The notes under the pieces are model-generated. The model made no database searches. It was not told the origin of the DNA and saw nothing but the letters and a program-made list of their open reading frames with translations. From the NCBI RefSeq assembly GCF_900765565.1, contig NZ_CAAFRZ010000004.1, positions 1 to 5,423 of the forward strand: a stretch of 5,423 nucleotides of DNA, given 5' to 3'. This document shows, in pieces, positions 1 to 4,455 of the stretch. The stretch's first letter is position 1; each line of letters begins with the position of its first letter. Origin of the DNA: an uncultured Dialister sp. (GTDB taxonomy: Bacteria > Bacillota > Negativicutes > Veillonellales > Dialisteraceae). The position numbers and the translations under genes are program-made.

Positions 1-74
1 ACCAGCTGCTTGCTAAGCTTTACTGGGTTGCGGACTTGCACCGCAACTATACTATGTACGCCGAACTGGCGCAC
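1..74 (-). CDS. Possible start of a leftward gene, cut by the window edge
   Basis: On the minus strand a frame stays open from a GTG at 72-74 to the left edge, about 24 codons. The visible product begins V/M-R-Q-F-G-V-H and I do not recognise it. AGGA lies five bases before the GTG, and a weak leftward promoter (-10 TATACT at 109-114) lies about 35 bases further up, so a gene divergent from aspA is plausible. Against this, the fragment is very short and a perfect 7-bp hairpin (27-33/41-47) falls inside it, so it could equally be non-coding. Function unknown; this is inference. Confidence 0.22.
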   Translation of the reverse strand, partial: MRQFGVHSIVAVQVRNPVKLSKQL

Positions 75-107
75 CTCATTCCTAATTCCCCCTGTCTCTC
101 GGCGAAT

Positions 108-119
108 AAGTATACACTT
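108..119. promoter_or_regulatory. Operator-like palindrome 1 upstream of aspA
   Basis: AAGTATACACTT differs by one base from the perfect palindrome AAGTGTACACTT. It sits inside a longer inverted repeat with 7-bp arms, AATAAGT (105-111) and ACTTATT (116-122). It covers the leftward TATACT (109-114). A second copy lies 61 bp downstream. GTGTAC-type palindromes are used by some GntR-family (YtrA-like) repressors, but the regulator is not identified here. Confidence 0.5.
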
Positions 120-137
120 ATTAATGAAAATTTCTAA
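109..137 (-). promoter_or_regulatory. Weak candidate leftward promoter
   Basis: Read on the minus strand: TTAGAA (132-137, 3 of 6 to TTGACA), a 17-bp spacer, then TATACT (109-114, 5 of 6). It would drive a gene off the left edge, divergent from aspA. The -35 is poor; the main support is that operator-like palindrome 1 lies over the -10. Confidence 0.3.
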
Positions 138-150
138 TCTTTTACACCCC

Positions 151-179
151 TTGACAGGTCCTGTAAACAGGTGTACACT
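151..179 (+). promoter_or_regulatory. Sigma-70-type promoter of the aspA leader
   Basis: A perfect -35 TTGACA (151-156), exactly 17 bp, then TACACT (174-179) as -10. Transcription should start near 186. The spacer holds overlapping inverted repeats, ACAGG-T-CCTGT (154-164) and CCTGT-AA-ACAGG (160-171), and operator-like palindrome 2 covers the -10. It is the best promoter between the left edge and aspA, but a terminator hairpin at 227-263 stands between it and the gene. Confidence 0.75.
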
Positions 180-180
180 T
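169..180. promoter_or_regulatory. Operator-like palindrome 2 over the aspA-leader -10 box
   Basis: AGGTGTACACTT is one base from the perfect palindrome AAGTGTACACTT, sharing the GT(A/G)TACACTT core with the copy at 108-119. It overlaps the -10 TACACT, so a bound protein would block the promoter. The 61-bp spacing of the two sites is near six helical turns, which allows binding on one face or looping. The binding protein is unknown. Confidence 0.5.
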
Positions 181-189
181 GTGCACAGA

Positions 190-207
190 TGAAGGAATCC
201 TCCTTCA
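190..207 (+). other. Small 5' leader hairpin
   Basis: TGAAGGA (190-196) and TCCTTCA (201-207) form a perfect 7-bp stem with loop ATCC, close to the predicted 5' end of the leader RNA. It coincides with a 7-codon ORF (ATG 189-191, stop 210-212, reading MKESSFT) that has no Shine-Dalgarno site. It could be a 5' stabilising hairpin or part of an attenuator. Confidence 0.4.
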
Positions 208-226
208 CATAACTGAATGTACCGAC

Positions 227-263
227 AAAGGCGTCTGATAGACCATTCTATCAGACGCCTTTT
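227..263 (+). terminator. Intrinsic terminator in the aspA leader
   Basis: A perfect 16-bp stem (227-242 with 247-262), tetraloop CCAT, ending in a T-run at 260-263. It starts only about 40 bases after the predicted transcription start at ~186. No rightward gene precedes it in the window, so it should release an RNA of roughly 75-80 nt. It could act as an attenuator of aspA or as the 3' end of a small RNA. A-residues on the other side mean it might also work leftward. Confidence 0.75.
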
Positions 264-268
264 CTCAT

Positions 269-306
269 GGCGGGGAAGCCTTCTTGGGGGAGAGGGCTTC
301 CCCGCC
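269..306 (+). other. Long GC-rich hairpin between leader terminator and aspA
   Basis: GGCGGGGAAGCC (269-280) pairs perfectly with 295-306. In RNA the stem extends inward by five more pairs (281-285 with 290-294, two of them G-U) to a GGGG loop, about 17 bp in all. A T-rich stretch follows but no clean T-run, so it is not a classical terminator. Six bases separate it from the terminator before it. It may insulate aspA or form part of a leader switch. Confidence 0.55.
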
Positions 307-383
307 GCTTTCAGTTATTAATGACTTTAAGACATAAAGGTCCCCGTTCAATTTGCACAAAGTGCATGGAAAGGAATTCAAAA

Positions 384-1793
384 ATGCGTAAGGAACATGA
401 TTTTCTGGGAGAAAAATTAGTACCTGATGATGTATATTATGGAGTTCAGACCATGAGGGCTAAGGAAAATTTCCAGATTACCGGTGCCCATCTGGATCCG
501 GATTTCATTAAGGCCATGGCAACTGTCAAAAAGGCATCCTGCCTTACCAATATGAAAACCGGCCGCATGGATGAAACCATCGGCAAAGCCATCGTAGAAG
601 CAGCGGATGATGTGATCAGCGGAAAGATGAATGACCAGTTCCCGCTGGACCCCATCCAGGGCGGCGCCGGCACTTCCATCAACATGAACATGAACGAAGT
701 CCTCTGCAACCGGGCCCTGGAAATCCTTGGATATCCGTGGGGCCGGTACGATATCATTTCGCCCAATAACCACAGCAACATGGCCCAGTCCACAAACGAT
801 GTATTCCCCACATCCATTAAGGTCTGCCTCATGTACAAAGCCAGTGCCCTCAATGAAGCCCTCATCGACCTGGCAGAAAGTTTTGAAGCCAAGGGCAAAG
901 AATTCAAGGACGTCATCAAAATGGGCCGTACCCACCTGCAGGATGCGGTGCCCATTACCCTGGGCGAAGAAATGGATGCCTACGGTTCCATGGTGCGCCG
1001 TTCCATCGGACGCATTACCCGGTCCCTCCGGAGTCTGGAGGACCTGAATATGGGCGGCACCGCCGTAGGTACCGGCCTCAATGCGGAGCCTGAATACATC
1101 CGCCTCTTCCCCTATACCCTCTCCGACCTCACGGGTTACCATTTCGAAACAGCGCCGAACCTGGTGGACACCACGAACTGCACCGACTGCTACGCCGAAG
1201 TCTCTTCGGCCCTGAAGGTGACGGCCCTGGCCCTCATCAAGATGGCTAACGATATCCGCCTCATGGCTTCCGGCCCCCGCTGCGGCCTCAATGAAATCAA
1301 ACTGCCCGCCCGTCAGCCGGGGTCTTCCATCATGCCGGGCAAGGTAAACCCGGTGATTGCGGAAGTACTGGACCAGACCTGCTACCAGGTCATCGGCAAC
1401 GACGCCGCCATCAGCCTGGCCTGTGAAAACGGGCAGCTGGAACTGAACGTCATGGAACCGGTCATTGCCTTCAACATTTTCAATTCCTTCCGTTTCCTTA
1501 CGAACGCCGTGAATACATTCAATGAAAAACTGCTGAAGGGCATGGAAGCGAACAAGGAACAGTGCCAGTACTGGGTGGACCACAGCGTAGGCGTCATCAC
1601 GGCCCTCCTGCCCCACATCGGCTACGAAAAGTGCGCTGCCACAGCGAAAGAGGCCTACACCACCGGCCAGCCGGTCCGGGAAATCATCCTGAAGAAGAAG
1701 CTTGTCACCGCTTCCGCTATGGAACGGATCCTCTCTCCCTATGAAATGACCCATCCCGGCATCGCCGGAGGCAAGGACCTGCTGGCGAAGTGA
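384..1793 (+). CDS. aspA: Aspartate ammonia-lyase (aspartase)
   Basis: Catalyses reversible deamination of L-aspartate to fumarate and ammonia in the cytoplasm, feeding fumarate to fermentation or fumarate respiration. The product is 469 residues, close to the 468-478 of known aspartases. The fumarase/aspartase signature GSSIMPGKVNP lies at 313-323; by analogy with Bacillus AspB its first Ser (S314) is the catalytic base, with K320 and N322 in the same loop. Substrate-contact motifs are GGAGTS (93-98), STND (136-139) and GRTHLQD (181-187). The C-terminal SPYEMTHPGIAG (451-462) is Bacillus-like, and LNVMEPV (354-360) is also typical. The start at 384 is chosen because AAGGA (371-375) lies 8 bases upstream and the protein begins where relatives do; an in-frame ATG at 267 would add 39 residues encoded by the hairpin. 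Related fumarases share the signature, but overall the sequence reads as an aspartase. Likely monocistronic. Confidence 0.95.
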   Translation: MRKEHDFLGEKLVPDDVYYGVQTMRAKENFQITGAHLDPDFIKAMATVKKASCLTNMKTGRMDETIGKAIVEAADDVISGKMNDQFPLDPIQGGAGTSINMNMNEVLCNRALEILGYPWGRYDIISPNNHSNMAQSTNDVFPTSIKVCLMYKASALNEALIDLAESFEAKGKEFKDVIKMGRTHLQDAVPITLGEEMDAYGSMVRRSIGRITRSLRSLEDLNMGGTAVGTGLNAEPEYIRLFPYTLSDLTGYHFETAPNLVDTTNCTDCYAEVSSALKVTALALIKMANDIRLMASGPRCGLNEIKLPARQPGSSIMPGKVNPVIAEVLDQTCYQVIGNDAAISLACENGQLELNVMEPVIAFNIFNSFRFLTNAVNTFNEKLLKGMEANKEQCQYWVDHSVGVITALLPHIGYEKCAATAKEAYTTGQPVREIILKKKLVTASAMERILSPYEMTHPGIAGGKDLLAK

Positions 1794-1842
1794 TGACGGG
1801 GCGGACAGCATGGTTCCCACACCTATTCTAATGGTCATTCAC

Positions 1843-2025
1843 AAAGTGGCTGATGTGGCTCAGGTGGCTCAAAGGGAACGGGCTTCGCCCGAGGGGAAGG
1901 TGTGCCGCATCAAATGATATAGCGGCATGAATGATGGAATTAGCGGAAGCGCCGCTGGATACATAATCGCGGCGCTTCCGTATTATCATGCGCCGCTCCA
2001 CCCCCTCCGCCACCTTAGCCACTTT
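1843..2025. repeat. Branched inverted-repeat element A (intergenic)
   Basis: About 180 bp of folded sequence after aspA. The outer stem is AAAGTGGCT (1843-1851) with AGCCACTTT (2017-2025), continued by AGGTGGC (1862-1868) with GCCACCT (2009-2015). The left arm is three tandem 9-mers GTGGCTNNN (1846-1872), with related 9-mers inverted in the right arm (1996-2022). Inside are CGGGC-TTC-GCCCG (1879-1891) and a long hairpin 1921-1997 that ends in a perfect 12-bp stem (1944-1955/1969-1980). Architecture and the shared CCTTAGCC end resemble element B (4456-4662). No protein-like ORF or T-run is evident. It may be a non-autonomous mobile repeat or a structured RNA; it could also protect the aspA 3' end. 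Confidence 0.6.
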
Positions 2026-2055
2026 ATCCTCAACCATGCTCAATATTCTTAAGCA

Positions 2056-2086
2056 GTATCCTCTAACCCTACCCCTTAGTGGATAC
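2056..2086. repeat. Interrupted palindrome before the small + ORF
   Basis: GTATCC-T-CTAA (2056-2066) mirrors TTAG-T-GGATAC (2076-2086): ten pairs with one T/T mismatch around a C-rich loop, CCCTACCCC. A TACAAT at 2084-2089 overlaps the right arm and could be a -10, but no good -35 is seen 17 bp upstream. Operator or structural remnant; function unknown. Confidence 0.4.
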
Positions 2087-2144
2087 AATCTAACGGTTCC
2101 CCGGAACTATGCGCCCACCTGGAATACCGATAAAATCAAGGAAA

Positions 2145-2309
2145 ATGGATAGCAAGCATTATACCCACTTAACGATAGGGAACATTGTATCAAGACCGTT
2201 CGAAGGTTCCCCAGATGAGTATGAAGACGCCTTTCTGGATATCGTCCAGAAGTACGATCCTTCCGTCCAGGACATAGAGTATATGGTAGTTCCGAAAGCT
2301 GGATTCTAG
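2145..2309 (+). CDS. Small hypothetical protein (54 aa)
   Basis: The frame encodes a short acidic protein starting M-D-S-K-H-Y, with a D/E-rich centre (SPDEYEDAFLDIVQKYDPS) and ending MVVPKAGF. I do not recognise it, and it has no signal peptide or membrane segment. An intrinsic terminator begins at the stop codon, which favours a real transcript end. The start is uncertain: ATG at 2145 has AAGGA only two bases upstream, while in-frame ATG at 2109 (66 aa) has no ribosome site. The minus-strand readings here look less protein-like. It could be the end of a gene broken by rearrangement, since it lies between element A and the accessory operon. Confidence 0.45.
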   Translation: MDSKHYTHLTIGNIVSRPFEGSPDEYEDAFLDIVQKYDPSVQDIEYMVVPKAGF

Positions 2310-2340
2310 CCCTGGTACAAGTGAGCGCCAGAGCTTTTTT
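2308..2340 (+). terminator. Intrinsic terminator of the small + ORF
   Basis: AGC-C-CTGG (2308-2315) pairs with CCAG-A-GCT (2328-2335) with one C/A mismatch, followed by six T (2335-2340). It overlaps the stop codon at 2307-2309 and faces the minus-strand terminator at 2347-2372, giving a compact convergent pair. Confidence 0.55.
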
Positions 2341-2346
2341 GACATG

Positions 2347-2372
2347 AAAAAACGGCAGCCAGAAGCCACCGT
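2347..2372 (-). terminator. Intrinsic terminator of the minus-strand accessory operon
   Basis: On the minus strand ACGGTGGC (2372-2365) pairs with GGCTGCCGT-side bases 2359-2352: eight pairs, two G-U, loop of five, followed by six T (2352-2347). The two wobble pairs become mismatches on the plus strand, so the direction is leftward. It lies about 25 bases after the stop of the last operon gene. Confidence 0.7.
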
Positions 2373-2397
2373 CCACAATTTTAATGCCACCTATCCA

Positions 2398-2679
2398 TCA
2401 GGCATCTACCCATTCCATCTCATCCTGTGCCTCCCAGAAAGTACGGCCATCCCAAATCTTAGCATTAAGAAATTTTTCTACCGGATAATGGCTTTTGTCA
2501 CCTTCACCGACCCAAATATAGTCGGTAGCAGGGGGTTCCCAACGGTCCAAATAAAGATTGCAATTCCCATCAGCATCAGGCAACCCTTGCAAGAAGAATT
2601 TCTGGCCTTTGTACAGGAAAACAAGCTCCTCACCGTTGTAGATGTGATCTACAAATCTTGTTACATTACCATTTATCAA
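2398..2679 (-). CDS. Small immunity-like protein, last gene of the operon
   Basis: About 93 residues, soluble and acidic, with segments EELVFLYKGQKFFLQG and AKIWDGRTFWEAQDEMEWV. I choose the TTG start at 2677-2679 because a strong ribosome site AAGGGGGTG (2695-2687) lies seven bases upstream. Starting at TTG, it overlaps the preceding stop codon by 14 nt, a normal sign of translational coupling. An ATG at 2718 would give 106 residues but greater overlap and no comparable ribosome site. From memory, similar small proteins with an 'E..F.Y.GK.F..Q' start and 'W' rich end lie next to toxin-type C-terminal domains in Bacillota prophages, which suggests an immunity role. That is inference; no binding residue can be named. 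Alternative: an ordinary phage or ICE hypothetical. Confidence 0.7.
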   Translation of the reverse strand: MINGNVTRFVDHIYNGEELVFLYKGQKFFLQGLPDADGNCNLYLDRWEPPATDYIWVGEGDKSHYPVEKFLNAKIWDGRTFWEAQDEMEWVDA

Positions 2680-2884
2680 TCTCAGGCACCCCCTTAAAAT
2701 ATCTTTTATACATTTCATATTCTTTCCGCGTAATTTTGTGCGGTTTCCTATTATGAAAGTTGTCGCGTTCCGGGTACTCATGTACATGCAGAATAGGATC
2801 CCTTCTATTTCCATTATTGATAGATGGTTCTGGATGATATCCTATTTCCCGAATAAGATAGTGATCTTTGTCATAAATACGCAT
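2666..2884 (-). CDS. Toxin-like C-terminal domain, probable gene fragment
   Basis: From ATG 2884 the product is 72 residues beginning MRIYDKDHYLIREIGYH, but the same frame is open and protein-like further up to 2959 (LPAEAHYSWAYIKLKPNG...), where a TAA (2960-2962) stops it. There is no start codon in that upstream part and no ribosome site before ATG 2884, so this looks like the 3' end of a longer gene. The pattern of R-x-Y-D, H-P-E-P, H-V-H and a final K-x-Y-x-x-Y/F-F-K-G recalls small nuclease-like or toxin-50-like domains at the ends of phage minor-head and polymorphic toxin proteins; that assignment is tentative. It overlaps the upstream immA frame by 43 nt and the downstream immunity-like gene by 14 nt. 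AT-rich relative to aspA. Confidence 0.55.
   Translation of the reverse strand: MRIYDKDHYLIREIGYHPEPSINNGNRRDPILHVHEYPERDNFHNRKPHKITRKEYEMYKRYFKGVPEIDKW
2687..2695 (-). promoter_or_regulatory. Ribosome-binding site deciding the TTG start
   Basis: AAGGGGGTG on the minus strand, seven bases before TTG 2679. It lies inside the upstream coding frame and is the reason for choosing the TTG over the earlier ATG at 2718. Confidence 0.6.
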
Positions 2885-3303
2885 TTCATGGAAGACACCA
2901 TTTGGTTTAAGCTTAATGTAAGCCCAGCTATAATGCGCTTCTGCCGGTAATCGAAGAAATTAGCTTCTGCCTCTGCCTCATCCGCATCCATATCCGCTGT
3001 ATGACCTGATGCGCAATGCCCAATTTCATGTAGCATAGTCCAGTTCTGCCGCTCATAGCTCTTCTTGTCGTTATAGTAGATACATTCCGTACCATCCCCC
3101 GGCTCGAAGTAGAACCCGTCTTCACTAAGTTCCATAACTCTCAACCGCTTCTTCTCTGAGAGGGATGAATACGGTCGCAGAATGATTCCCATCTTGGCAG
3201 CCAGTTCAAACCCAATGATGGGAAGATGGCAGATTCCATATGTTTTCAGAAGATATGCAATTTCAGCTTTGATTTCTTCATACTTTGAATCGGTAAGCCA
3301 CAT
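2842..3303 (-). CDS. ImmA/IrrE family metallopeptidase, C-terminus replaced
   Basis: Zinc peptidase of the ImmA/IrrE (DUF955) type; relatives cleave a partner XRE repressor to switch on a prophage, ICE or stress genes. Residues 1-117 fit the family: an N-terminal helical part, then the zinc motif HEIGH (92-96), SGHTADMD, and the third-ligand helix EAEANFF (111-117). After residue 117 family members continue with a conserved helix (typically A-x-x-L-x-x-P); here the reading becomes DYRQKRIIAGL..., unlike the family, and ends at 153 residues. The sequence downstream instead reads well in the -1 frame as the toxin-like fragment, so the gene seems truncated by a deletion junction near 2950-2959. 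Activity is doubtful. AGGGA overlaps the xre stop and precedes the ATG; only nine bases separate the two genes, so they are co-transcribed. Confidence 0.8.
   Translation of the reverse strand: MWLTDSKYEEIKAEIAYLLKTYGICHLPIIGFELAAKMGIILRPYSSLSEKKRLRVMELSEDGFYFEPGDGTECIYYNDKKSYERQNWTMLHEIGHCASGHTADMDADEAEAEANFFDYRQKRIIAGLTLSLNQMVSSMKCVFMTKITILFGK
2948..2962 (-). other. Frame switch / likely deletion junction inside immA
   Basis: At 2950-2959 the ImmA family likeness ends (residues N115-F117) and the -1 frame, opening just after TAA 2960-2962, becomes the better protein. Both frames run in parallel from 2959 to 2842. This fits a deletion joining immA to the 3' part of another gene, or a fusion interrupted by a one-base shift. 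Confidence 0.5.
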
Positions 3304-3312
3304 ATGCTTTCC

Positions 3313-3630
3313 CTACTCATCTGACATTAACGTGGCAATGATGTCCATCTTCTCTTTCTTGGTCATCTGCCTTAAATTTCGTGCAATCAACCGCTGTGCT
3401 TCTTCAATCTCACCCCGTGGGTTTCTTTTTTCGGCTCCCATGAGATCATCAGCAGTGGTACCCAAAGCCGCCGCCATGCGCCAAAGTACAGATGCCCGTG
3501 GCCTTCGATCCCCCTTCAAATAGTGAGACATTGCTGCTTCCGTTACTCCTACTTTTTCAGCTAGCGCCTTTTGTGTGAGTCCATTAGCTTTCAACAACTG
3601 CGCCAGACGTTCATTGAATTTTACCGGCAT
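3313..3630 (-). CDS. XRE-family transcriptional regulator (helix-turn-helix)
   Basis: 105 residues. An N-terminal cro/C1-type helix-turn-helix spans about 5-63: helix NERLAQLLKANG, then LTQKALAEKVGVTEAAMSHYLKG, where 31-40 is the recognition helix, then a family-typical end (ALGTTADDLMG, 56-65). A charged helical tail (72-105) probably serves dimerisation or contact with the peptidase. Start: AAGGAGG (3647-3641) lies ten bases before ATG 3630. It is first in a leftward operon with the ImmA-like peptidase, the usual repressor/anti-repressor pair of ICEs and prophages. The promoter lies inside an inverted repeat (3672-3707), suggesting it represses itself. Its target may now be only this locus, as no other phage or ICE gene is present. 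Confidence 0.9.
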   Translation of the reverse strand: MPVKFNERLAQLLKANGLTQKALAEKVGVTEAAMSHYLKGDRRPRASVLWRMAAALGTTADDLMGAEKRNPRGEIEEAQRLIARNLRQMTKKEKMDIIATLMSDE

Positions 3631-3671
3631 GATAGTGCTTCCTCCTTAGAAAATGCCCCTTCTCCTCTCTT

Positions 3672-3707
3672 ATTAACATTTTATATTATTATTATTATTT
3701 TGTTAAT
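3672..3707. promoter_or_regulatory. Inverted-repeat operator candidate for the XRE regulator
   Basis: ATTAACA (3672-3678) and TGTTAAT (3701-3707) are perfect inverted 7-bp arms 22 bp apart. One arm contains the -35 box and the other touches the -10 and start region of the leftward promoter, the placement expected for autorepression. The AT-rich spacer (ATT repeats) may ease DNA bending. Confidence 0.5.
3678..3706 (-). promoter_or_regulatory. Promoter of the xre-immA operon
   Basis: Minus strand: TTAACA (3706-3701, 5 of 6), 17-bp spacer of ATT repeats, TAAAAT (3683-3678, 5 of 6). Transcription should begin near 3671, about 40 bases before the xre ATG at 3630. Confidence 0.65.
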
Positions 3708-3782
3708 TAGCCGGAGAGCTATCGTTTGTACCGTATGTACCCAGCCCCTCCTCCGCTCCGCCAGAGAGCCACCAAAAACAGT

Positions 3783-3823
3783 AAAAAAGCGGTACTTCTC
3801 AGAATTTCTGAACTCTGAAAAGT
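3783..3823 (-). terminator. Terminator-like hairpin in the xre/VOC divergent region
   Basis: On the minus strand 3823-3811 pairs with 3806-3794: thirteen pairs including two G-U, loop of four, then ACCGC and six T (3788-3783). On the plus strand the two wobbles become C/A mismatches and no T-run follows, so leftward use is favoured. No supported leftward gene lies upstream; it may shield the xre promoter from antisense transcription. Confidence 0.4.
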
Positions 3824-3914
3824 GCTGTATTGTCGTACATTTCTTAATATCGTATGACCGTATTTGACCTATCGCGCAAATTTCCCACAGGTACTGCTTT
3901 TTCATTTCCCCAAA

Positions 3915-3943
3915 TTGCACTTTTGGTCAATAATCGTTACAAT
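3915..3943 (+). promoter_or_regulatory. Candidate promoter of the VOC-protein gene
   Basis: TTGCAC (3915-3920, 3 of 6), 17-bp spacer, TACAAT (3938-3943, 5 of 6); start near 3950, about 40 bases before the ATG. TGACC repeats at 3855-3859 and 3865-3869 and an inverted GGTCA at 3925-3929 inside the spacer could be regulator half-sites. Confidence 0.45.
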
Positions 3944-3990
3944 GGATAAATAAAAACAGTGCTACCATTTACGATTACCAGGAGAATGCC

Positions 3991-4425
3991 ATGAAACTCT
4001 TACATTTTGACCATATCGTCCTCACCACCAGCCATCTGGAGGAATGTATCCATTTCTACAGGGACATACTGGATATGAAGGTGGTGGAGGAAAAGGGACG
4101 GTATTCCCTTTTATTCGGCTCCTGCAAGATCAATATCCACCGGCGGCCCGGAGAATTTCAGCCCGCCGCAGCGTACCCCGTATCCGGCAGCATCGACCTC
4201 TGCCTCATCACCGATACCCCCATGGAGCAGGTTCTGGCGGAACTGAAAGCCAAATCGGCTCCCCTGGTCACGGGCATCGTGGACCGCCACGGTGCCCGGG
4301 GCCCCATGAAGAGCCTCTACCTCCGGGACCCCGATGGAAACCTCATAGAAATCGCCCGGTACGTGAAACAGGATTCCGCCCCGGGCCCCTTCGCCGCAAA
4401 TGACGAAGAACTGGCGGATGAGTAG
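3991..4425 (+). CDS. VOC (glyoxalase/bleomycin-resistance fold) protein
   Basis: 144 residues, a single vicinal-oxygen-chelate domain of two babababb modules (about 3-62 and 66-124), followed by an acidic tail (126-144) absent from many relatives. The start reads LHFDHIVLTTSHLEECIHFY, with H8 as the usual first metal ligand. KINIH (46-50) and GSIDLCLITDTP (66-77) mark the strand pairs, and YLRDPDGNLIEIA (110-122) supplies the ligand E120. By memory it is closest to the 'VOC family virulence protein' group around Salmonella STM3117, proposed as lactoylglutathione-lyase-like; the substrate cannot be read from sequence. Such proteins normally dimerise and bind a divalent metal in the cytoplasm. 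AGGAG (3980-3984) lies six bases before the ATG. Monocistronic by its flanks: own promoter, and a terminator at 4544-4562 inside element B. Confidence 0.9.
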   Translation: MKLLHFDHIVLTTSHLEECIHFYRDILDMKVVEEKGRYSLLFGSCKINIHRRPGEFQPAAAYPVSGSIDLCLITDTPMEQVLAELKAKSAPLVTGIVDRHGARGPMKSLYLRDPDGNLIEIARYVKQDSAPGPFAANDEELADE

Positions 4426-4455
4426 GGATTACTGCGTACTAATCGTTCCAATCGT

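Noticed and set aside
27..47. T-arm-like hairpin on the minus strand (7-nt loop TGCAAGT), possible tRNA or intron piece
   Set aside because: Second T-loop base is G not T, no acceptor/CCA arrangement and no other arms of a tRNA are visible.
267..383. N-terminal extension of aspA from ATG 267
   Set aside because: It is encoded by the GC-rich hairpin, lacks a ribosome site, and aspartases begin near the ATG at 384.
417..1838. Long minus-strand frame (473 codons) opposite aspA
   Set aside because: Shadow of aspA: the plus strand has full-length aspartase motifs, while the antisense reading is H/G/V-rich without family likeness and no ribosome site.
1828..2088. Minus-strand frame of 86 codons over element A
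   Set aside because: Repetitive product from the 9-mer arms (LSHLSHISHF, KVAKVAEG); best explained as the reading of an inverted repeat.
2949..2962. Programmed -1 ribosomal frameshift linking immA to the toxin-like frame
   Set aside because: No X-XXY-YYZ slippery heptamer in the right phase and no clear downstream stem; a deletion junction is simpler.
3681..3920. Minus-strand frame starting GTG/ATG-AAA-AAG, up to 79 codons
   Set aside because: It runs through a terminator and the xre promoter and ends in poly-Ile from ATT repeats; no spaced ribosome site. A short minus RNA is still possible.
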